Below the pieces are notes generated by a model, which was not told the origin of the DNA, searched no databases, and was given only the letters and a program-made list of their open reading frames with translations. A program made the translations under genes and the position numbers. Below, piece by piece: positions 59,107 to 64,000 of a DNA stretch of 64,000 bases. Numbering within the stretch: position 1 is the first letter of the stretch; every line of letters begins with the position of its first letter. The stretch is from Agrobacterium vaccinii (GTDB lineage Bacteria > Pseudomonadota > Alphaproteobacteria > Rhizobiales > Rhizobiaceae), in assembly GCF_021310995.1 (NCBI RefSeq), contig NZ_CP054150.1, positions 1,984,001 to 2,048,000 on the forward strand, read 5' to 3'.

Positions 59107-60336
59107 TCACCCGAGCTTCGGCACCCGCTTTTCACCCCTGCGCTCCGTCAGGAAGAACGCAAAAGCCATCGCAGGCAGCGCAAAACCGAGCCATGAGGCC
59201 GCTGTCCACTGCCCCTGCGCATAAGCCCAGCCACCGAGCGCCGAGCCGACAGCTCCACCCATGAAGAACGTTGCCATGAAGATGCCGTTGAGGCGGCTAC
59301 GGAACTCCGCACCCAGCGTAAAGATGGCGCGCTGGCCCAGTACCAGATTGGTGGTGACAGCAAAGTCCAGCACGATGGCCGCAACCACCAGCAGCGCCAG
59401 CGACAGGTGAGAGCCCTCCGGTGCTATGTGTGTCATGAGGAAGGATGCCATGGCAGCCAGCAGCGCACAGAGCGTCGCCGCCCATGTCCAACCGCGATCC
59501 GCCATCCGCCCGGCAATGGGTGCCGCCACAGCACCGGCGGCACCGGCCAGCGCAAACAGCGCGATTTCGCTTTGCGTCATGCGGAAGGCGGGCCCGCTGA
59601 GATAGAGCGGCGTGACTGTCCAGAACAGGCTGAACGCTGAGAACATGCCTGCCTGATAGATCGAGCGACGCTGCAAGAGCCGCGTGTTTACGGCCAGCTT
59701 GCCCATAGAGGCCAGCAATGTGATGTACGGCAGCTTCGCATCCGGCATGCGGCGTGGCAGCAGGCGGTAAAGCACGAGCGCCAGAACGGCCATGACACCA
59801 GCCGAGATCAGGAAAACGCCGCGCCAGGAAACCAATTCCGAGAGAACGCTGGAAACAGGCCGCGCCAGCATGATGCCGATCATCAAGCCGCTCATGATGC
59901 TGCCAACAACGCGGCCACGTGTGGCGTCAGGTGTCATATGCGCCGCCAAGGGCACGATCATCTGCACCGCAACCGAAGCGACCCCGACCAGAAAGACGGC
60001 GGCGAGAAACTGTACTGCATGCGGCGCGAAGGCAGCACCGATCAATGACAGAACCGCCATGATGACGGTGATAACGATCAGCTTTCTGTTTTCGATGAGA
60101 TCGCCCAACGGCACCACGAACAGCAGTCCCAACCCGTAACCGATCTGTGTCAGCGTCACGATCAAGCCCGTTGCCGCCGCAGACAGCCCAAGTTCTGCGC
60201 CTATGGGGCCAGCGAGCGGCTGGGCATAATAGATATTGGCGGCGATCAGCCCGCAGGCCGTGGCCAGCAGAAAAATCATGGCGGAAGAGAGTGTCTCTTC
60301 CTGTGCGGCCTCAGCGCCGAGCACCGTAGATGTCAT
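59107..60336 (-). CDS. MFS efflux transporter under TetR control
   Basis: A 409-residue, 12-segment MFS protein: AANIYYAQPLAGPIGAELGLS and QIGYGLGLLFVVPLGDLIENRKLIV are typical of the YnfM/multidrug-type MFS group. The ATG at 60336 has GGAG seven bases upstream; extra upstream codons to 60378 would overlap the operator. It is downstream of a tetR gene, with a copy of the presumed operator just before its start. Confidence 0.9.
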   Translation of the reverse strand: MTSTVLGAEAAQEETLSSAMIFLLATACGLIAANIYYAQPLAGPIGAELGLSAAATGLIVTLTQIGYGLGLLFVVPLGDLIENRKLIVITVIMAVLSLIGAAFAPHAVQFLAAVFLVGVASVAVQMIVPLAAHMTPDATRGRVVGSIMSGLMIGIMLARPVSSVLSELVSWRGVFLISAGVMAVLALVLYRLLPRRMPDAKLPYITLLASMGKLAVNTRLLQRRSIYQAGMFSAFSLFWTVTPLYLSGPAFRMTQSEIALFALAGAAGAVAAPIAGRMADRGWTWAATLCALLAAMASFLMTHIAPEGSHLSLALLVVAAIVLDFAVTTNLVLGQRAIFTLGAEFRSRLNGIFMATFFMGGAVGSALGGWAYAQGQWTAASWLGFALPAMAFAFFLTERRGEKRVPKLG

Positions 60337-60353
60337 TACCCGTCTCCAAATTA

Positions 60354-60369
60354 GGAAATACTCATTTCC
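60354..60369. promoter_or_regulatory. TetR operator copy 1 (before the MFS gene)
   Basis: GGAAAT-ACTC-ATTTCC is a perfect inverted repeat within TAGGAAAT...ATTTCCCAAAT, 18 bases before the MFS start. A near-identical site lies before tetR at 61020. Confidence 0.75.
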
Positions 60370-60385
60370 CAAATACACATAAAAA

Positions 60386-61006
60386 TCAGTCGAAAACCTT
60401 CATGGCAACATCGACCACTGAACTCAGTTCCGCTTTCGTCAGCCCCGTCTTGCCGACCACCCGCATGCCGTAAATGATACAAAGCGCCGTCTTCGCCAAA
60501 GCGGCTGCATCCTTGACATTTGACACCGAGCCATCCGCCTGCCCCTCACGCACAAGGCGACCCAGAATGTTTTCACGGGCATCGATGGCGCCACGCACAA
60601 CGCGGGCCATATCGTCATCCAGCGAGGCGAGATCGGCAGCGGCACCGACGACGAGACACCCCTGCCCGCCGGATGGGCCGACGCAGGCATCCGCATAGAA
60701 ATTCATGCCCGCCAGCAGCTTTTCTCGCCCGTTCCTGCCGGTCTGAACAGACGCTTCGAAACGCCGTGATTGCACCAGTTTGTAGCGCTCGACGGCGGCA
60801 ATATAGATGTCCTTCTTGTCCTTGAAGGCCTTGTAGAGACTACCCTGCGTCAGTTCCATCGCTTGCGTCAAATCCCCCACTGATGTCGCGTGGTAGCCGC
60901 GTTCCGAAAACACGCCGATAGCTTTGTCGATGGCAAGATCGACATCGAACTCACGCGGACGTCCGCGCTGGCGTGTGTTGATTAAGGATGGGCTTGGCTG
61001 TGTCAT
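60386..61006 (-). CDS. TetR-family repressor of the MFS pump
   Basis: A TetR regulator: the N-terminal helix-turn-helix reads AIDKAIGVFSERGYHATSVGDLTQAMELTQGSLYKAFKDK, followed by a helical ligand domain. 206 residues from the ATG at 61006; an in-frame start at 61015 is possible. Matching operators upstream of itself and of the MFS gene suggest it represses both until a drug-like ligand binds. Confidence 0.92.
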   Translation of the reverse strand: MTQPSPSLINTRQRGRPREFDVDLAIDKAIGVFSERGYHATSVGDLTQAMELTQGSLYKAFKDKKDIYIAAVERYKLVQSRRFEASVQTGRNGREKLLAGMNFYADACVGPSGGQGCLVVGAAADLASLDDDMARVVRGAIDARENILGRLVREGQADGSVSNVKDAAALAKTALCIIYGMRVVGKTGLTKAELSSVVDVAMKVFD

Positions 61007-61019
61007 GAGTGGCAATATA

Positions 61020-61035
61020 GGAAACGATCATTTCC
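61020..61035. promoter_or_regulatory. TetR operator copy 2 (before tetR)
   Basis: GGAAA-CGATCA-TTTCC within TAGGAAAC...ATTTCCAAAT, 14 bases before the tetR ATG. It shares TAGGAAA...TCATTTCC...AAAT with the site at 60354. Confidence 0.75.
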
Positions 61036-61088
61036 AAATCAAGCACAAAATACGCCCGGACAGAATCTGTACCGGGCGCCTGAAAAGA

Positions 61089-61802
61089 TTAGGCCGCCCG
61101 GCGGCTGAAAAACTTGAGATCGCGACCGGAGCGAACGACGCGTACAGGCATCAGGCTCATCACCTCATTGGCGAAATTGCGCACATTCTCCATGGCTTTG
61201 TCGACATTGCTGACCTTTTGACAGTCGAGCGCAGCCAGCGTGCCGCCATAGTCGAAGATATCGCGGAACGCGGCGCGTTCGGCAATCGGCGTAGCCAGAA
61301 CGCGGACATTCTTGGCGGCGAGCAATGCTTTGACCACCAGCATCGAGCGTGTGCTGACCATCGCGTTGACGCGGGTGAGAACAACCGAGTGATCAATCGT
61401 GATGCCCATCTTGCGGTTCAGCAATTCGATATGCTCGAGAACCTCGGCAGCTCCGCGCGCATCCATAGCAGAACCCTGGACCGGGATGATGACGTGGTCC
61501 GAAATGCCCAGCGCCATCGTCAGCAGCGGACTTTTGGTGCCCGGCAGATCGATGATGAAACAGTCCGTGCTGGCCTTGTTTTCGCGGATATGGGTTTCCA
61601 GCGATGCCATGGTGACATGGGAAATGACCGAGAGGTTCTGAACCGCACCGGACATGTCCGACCAGCGCGAAATCCACAATTGCGGATCGGCATCGAGAAC
61701 GGTGACACGGTGACCGGTGCGCGCAAGTTCCGTGGCCAGCAGCAGAACCGCAGTCGTCTTGCCCGCGCCGCCCTTGGTGTTTGCAAATGTGATAACTGGC
61801 AT
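61089..61802 (-). CDS. ParA-family ATPase, VirC1-like
   Basis: A 237-residue deviant Walker-type ATPase: VITFANTKGGAGKTTAVLL (residues 3-21, with both signature lysines K10 and K15), DADPQLWISRWSDM and IIDLPGTKSPLLTMAL. It resembles chromosomal VirC1/ParA orphans of Agrobacterium more than RepA of repABC. No parB partner is adjacent. The ATG at 61802 is chosen because the P-loop family starts there; an ATG at 61832 is possible. Function, perhaps positioning of DNA or proteins, is inferred. Confidence 0.85.
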   Translation of the reverse strand: MPVITFANTKGGAGKTTAVLLLATELARTGHRVTVLDADPQLWISRWSDMSGAVQNLSVISHVTMASLETHIRENKASTDCFIIDLPGTKSPLLTMALGISDHVIIPVQGSAMDARGAAEVLEHIELLNRKMGITIDHSVVLTRVNAMVSTRSMLVVKALLAAKNVRVLATPIAERAAFRDIFDYGGTLAALDCQKVSNVDKAMENVRNFANEVMSLMPVRVVRSGRDLKFFSRRAA

Positions 61803-61864
61803 AGGGCCCCCAAATGCAGAGCCTGACTTCATCGCTCTTCAACGCACCGCGACATTCATGGTGC

Positions 61865-61893
61865 ACTGTATATTGTTAACGAAGATGGTTAAC
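61865..61893 (-). promoter_or_regulatory. Predicted promoter of the ParA-like gene with twin GTTAAC
   Basis: GTTAAC occurs at 61875-61880 and 61888-61893, with TATACA at 61870-61865 as a possible -10 on the minus strand. TTAACCAT on the minus strand is the alphaproteobacterial CtrA half-site, and a second TTAA follows nine bases later. Confidence 0.4.
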
Positions 61894-62024
61894 GAAATGG
61901 AAATGGCCGTTGCGATTTGTTGTATAGCTCTGCTCGGGGTCTCCAGTTCAGCCCTTTGAAAAATCCGGCAGAGCTTGAAGACAAGCGTCGCCGTTCACGC
62001 GGCGCAGATGCGCCCGAGGTGTGC

Positions 62025-62150
62025 TGAAGCCCTTGAGAACACACGCAAATGCGGCAGTGTTTCAGGTATGGTCGTCGTCGGTACCGCATTTGCGTGGTCT
62101 CGAGTCCTATGAATTCTCAGGCCGGGCGTTGAACGCACCGGCCTGAGTTC
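62025..62150 (+). ncRNA. Candidate structured RNA
   Basis: CACGCAAATGCGG (62042-62054) and CCGCATTTGCGTG (62084-62096) form a perfect 13-bp stem, extended outward by CTTGAGA with TCTCGAG. A second hairpin follows: CTCAGGCCGG (62116-62125) with CCGGCCTGAG (62138-62147), then TTCAGTTTT, like a terminator on the plus strand. No open frame of note. It could be a small RNA; the class is not recognised. Confidence 0.45.
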
Positions 62151-62155
62151 AGTTT

Positions 62156-62420
62156 TCCGATGTGCCTTTCTTCTTCCATGTCCGAAAACCGTTTACGGAA
62201 TTTCGAACATTTCATCAGTCAGGCCCATCGGTCGTCGCATTTGATGATCACCCGCACGTCTACGTCCAATCACCACCCTCCGCCTGCCCCGACAGTGTCT
62301 CGCGAAAACACTCCAGCCGCGAAAGTGTGGAGATTGTAGGCATGGGGTTGGTGGCCGTGGAGAAAAAATTTTTGACTTTTTTTGGGTTGGGAAGAGTGGT
62401 GGGGGAGCCGCATATTCTGC
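62156..62420. other. Non-coding stretch
   Basis: No convincing coding frame, repeat or hairpin was seen; it contains an A/T run (AAAAAATTTTTGACTTTTTT, about 62362-62382). Confidence 0.4.
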
Positions 62421-62532
62421 CCTCATGCTGAGGTGGCGCGCAGCGCCCTCGAAGCATCCGCTGCTCGCTCTGCCTCAAGCCCGCAACCCTCGTCCTTCGA
62501 GGCCCCTGCGGGGCACCTCAGGATGAGGGTTG
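62421..62532. repeat. Palindromic intergenic repeat, family C
   Basis: CCCTCATGCTGAGGTG at the left and CACCTCAGGATGAGGG at the right are inverted; inside, GCGCCCTCGAAG and CTTCGAGGCCCC pair as a second arm. About 110 bases, a palindromic element of a third type in this window. Confidence 0.7.
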
Positions 62533-62591
62533 CTGCGTTGCGGCCTGTCTCCGCCTACTTCAAAGTGAGATATTGCGTTGCGTCCTAAGCA

Positions 62592-62616
62592 CCCTGCCTC
62601 TTAACAGCAGGCAGGG
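62592..62616. other. Hairpin past the alcohol dehydrogenase gene
   Basis: CCCTGCCT and AGGCAGGG pair around a 9-base loop just beyond the stop at 62631. There is no T run on the minus strand, so termination is not certain. Confidence 0.45.
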
Positions 62617-62630
62617 CACAATCACGTCAA

Positions 62631-63776
62631 TCAAAAGCACTCCAGAAACAGCGCCTTCGTATTCTCCGCCGTCATTTCCACCGGGTTACCACCACAGCTT
62701 GGGTCCTTGATGGCCTCTGCGACAAGCTCATCCACACGGTCAGGCTTGATGCCCATGGCCGTAAGGCTTTCGGGAACACCGAGCTCCTTACGAAGCTCCA
62801 ACACATAATCATAGAAGCCGTCGAAGCCGCCTTCGATGCCGAGATAGGCCGCCGCGCGGGCGATCTTGTCTTCGATGACGGGGCGGTTGAAGCGCAGGAC
62901 GGCGGGCATGACGACGGCGTTGGTCATGCCGTGGTGGGTGTTGTAGACGGCGCCGATGGGGTGCGAGAGCGAGTGGATGGCGCCGAGACCCTTCTGGAAG
63001 GCGACGGCACCCATGGCGGCGGCGGCCATCATGTTGGAGCGTGCCTCGATATCCGTACCATCCCTAAAGGCGCGCGGCAGATATTCCTTCACCAGCCGCA
63101 GGCCTTCGAGCGCGATGCCCTGACTCATGGGGTGGTAGAAGGGCGAGGAATAGGCTTCCAGGCAATGGGCGAAGGCATCCATGCCGGTGCCGACCGTGAT
63201 GGCCTTGGGCATGCCGACCGTCAGTTCCGGATCGCAGATGACCACGCCGGGCAGGAATTTCGGGTGGAAGATGATCTTCTTCACATGGGTCTGCGAATTG
63301 GTGATGACGCTGGCGCGACCGACTTCAGAACCCGTGCCTGCGGTGGTGGGCACGGCAACGATGGGCGCGATGCCATCGGAGTTGGCACGGGTCCACCAGT
63401 CGCCGATATCCTCGAAATCCCAGACGGGGCGGGTCTGGCCAGCCATGAAGGCAACGGCCTTGCCGAGATCGAGACCGGAGCCACCGCCGAAGGCAACGAC
63501 GCCATCATGGCCTCCATCCCTAAAGGCTTTCACGCCCGCTTCGAGATTGACCTCGTTGGGGTTCGGGTCCACGTCCGCAAAGATGGCGCGGCCAAGGCCT
63601 GCCTCTTCCAGAATATCCAGCGCGTGGCCGGTGATCGCCATATTGGCTAGGCCTCTGTCGGTGACGAGCAGCGGCTTCTTGATGCCGAGCGTCTTGCAGG
63701 CGTCAGCCAATTCCTTGATGCGGCCGCGCCCCATCTTGATCGGGGTTGGATAGCTCCAGTTTGCGACGATGTTCAT
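62631..63776 (-). CDS. Iron-containing alcohol dehydrogenase
   Basis: A 381-residue group III (Fe-ADH) dehydrogenase: GGGSGLDLGKAVAFMAG binds NAD, PIVAVPTTAGTGSEVGRASVI is a family signature, and the metal ligands lie in GMDAFAHCLEAYSS and SLSHPIGAVYNTHHG. It oxidises an alcohol or reduces an aldehyde. The ATG at 63776 overlaps the stop of an upstream aldehyde dehydrogenase gene by four bases, so the two act in one pathway (alcohol-aldehyde-acid). Confidence 0.94.
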   Translation of the reverse strand: MNIVANWSYPTPIKMGRGRIKELADACKTLGIKKPLLVTDRGLANMAITGHALDILEEAGLGRAIFADVDPNPNEVNLEAGVKAFRDGGHDGVVAFGGGSGLDLGKAVAFMAGQTRPVWDFEDIGDWWTRANSDGIAPIVAVPTTAGTGSEVGRASVITNSQTHVKKIIFHPKFLPGVVICDPELTVGMPKAITVGTGMDAFAHCLEAYSSPFYHPMSQGIALEGLRLVKEYLPRAFRDGTDIEARSNMMAAAAMGAVAFQKGLGAIHSLSHPIGAVYNTHHGMTNAVVMPAVLRFNRPVIEDKIARAAAYLGIEGGFDGFYDYVLELRKELGVPESLTAMGIKPDRVDELVAEAIKDPSCGGNPVEMTAENTKALFLECF

Positions 63777-64000
63777 TTCGTGACTTTCTTCAGATGGTAG
63801 GATTTTGGACGGGTCAGGTTCTGGAAGCCGATGACCGACAGCGAGCCGCCGCGACCGGTATCCTTGACGCCGGTCCAGCACAAAGCAGGATCGAGATAAT
63901 CGGCACGGTTCATGAAGACGGTGCCGGTTTCGATCTCGCGACCGATGCGCCCTGCCCGCTCAGCATCCTGCGTCCACAGCGATGCGGTGAGGCCGTATTT
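63773..64000 (-). CDS. Aldehyde dehydrogenase, C-terminal part (cut by window edge)
   Basis: The minus strand encodes 75 residues ending ...KKVTK and a TGA. YGLTASLWTQDAERAGRI and IETGTVFMNRADYLDPALCW followed by GVKDTGRGGSLSVIGFQNLT are the C-terminal NAD-aldehyde dehydrogenase region that closes the active site. The N-terminus and catalytic Cys lie beyond 64000. Coupled by ATGA to the alcohol dehydrogenase gene. Confidence 0.9.
   Translation of the reverse strand, partial: KYGLTASLWTQDAERAGRIGREIETGTVFMNRADYLDPALCWTGVKDTGRGGSLSVIGFQNLTRPKSYHLKKVTK

Noticed and set aside
61803-62630. A tRNA gene in the gap between the ParA-like and alcohol dehydrogenase genes
   Set aside because: No cloverleaf with TTCRA T-arm and acceptor pairing could be drawn.

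Overview
The window looks like a chromosomal segment of an alphaproteobacterium of the Rhizobiaceae, most likely Agrobacterium or a close relative. The evidence is a long dcw cluster in rhizobial order, a 583-residue FtsZ with a long C-terminal linker, PPi-type phosphofructokinase, btaAB betaine-lipid genes, an ArsR-methyltransferase fusion next to metF, and rhizobial-type palindromic intergenic repeats. This is inferred from protein families and synteny, not from a database search.

Layout. 1-7006 (minus): bamD (partial), lpxC, ftsZ, ftsA, ftsQ, ddlB. 7007-10153: an insert of non-dcw genes (possible Imm50-like protein, MHS-family transporter, membrane GGDEF protein) that separates ddlB from murB. 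10143-24186 (minus): murB-murC-murG-ftsW-murD-mraY-murF-murE-ftsI-ftsL-rsmH-mraZ, mostly with overlapping or abutting ends. Upstream of mraZ is a promoter embedded in a phased array of TGGG repeats (MraZ box), followed by rnpB (RNase P RNA). 25-40 kb: two paralogous FAD oxidoreductases, several peptidoglycan hydrolases (two SLT enzymes, amidase, GH25 lysozyme, MltB-type transglycosylase), a TerB/DnaJ protein, pfp, a LysE-type exporter, btaAB and an IS110-family element. 39.7-45.4 kb: a 25-residue membrane microprotein, metF with its ArsR-methyltransferase regulator, soxR divergent from a VOC gene, and a NIT-domain chemoreceptor. 45.6-48.6 kb: a small island (GIN-domain protein, HAAS/DUF1700 protein, PadR, secreted hydrolase) bounded by a duplicated 3' end of ettA. 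48.6-64 kb: ettA, a lipase-like hydrolase, a CoA-transferase/ThDP-enzyme pair, HugZ-like, RidA, phosphatase-like, epimerase-like and L,D-transpeptidase genes, an MFS pump with its TetR regulator, a ParA/VirC1-like ATPase, a candidate structured RNA, an iron-containing alcohol dehydrogenase and the end of an aldehyde dehydrogenase.

The main functional theme is building and remodelling the envelope: lipid A (lpxC), outer-membrane assembly (bamD), peptidoglycan precursors (mur genes, mraY, ddlB), the divisome (ftsZAQWIL) and many wall hydrolases. Several regulators sit next to readable operators (MraZ, SoxR, ArsR-methyltransferase, TetR, PadR).

The most interesting observation is the IS110-family element at 35876-37006. 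It is inserted in one copy of a dispersed palindromic repeat, with a CT dinucleotide at both junctions. Its 186-nt non-coding left end folds by eye into two stem-loops. Their internal loops contain segments matching, in the order expected for a bridge RNA, the left and right target and the left and right donor. The right end carries an outward -35 that would complete a promoter in the circular form.
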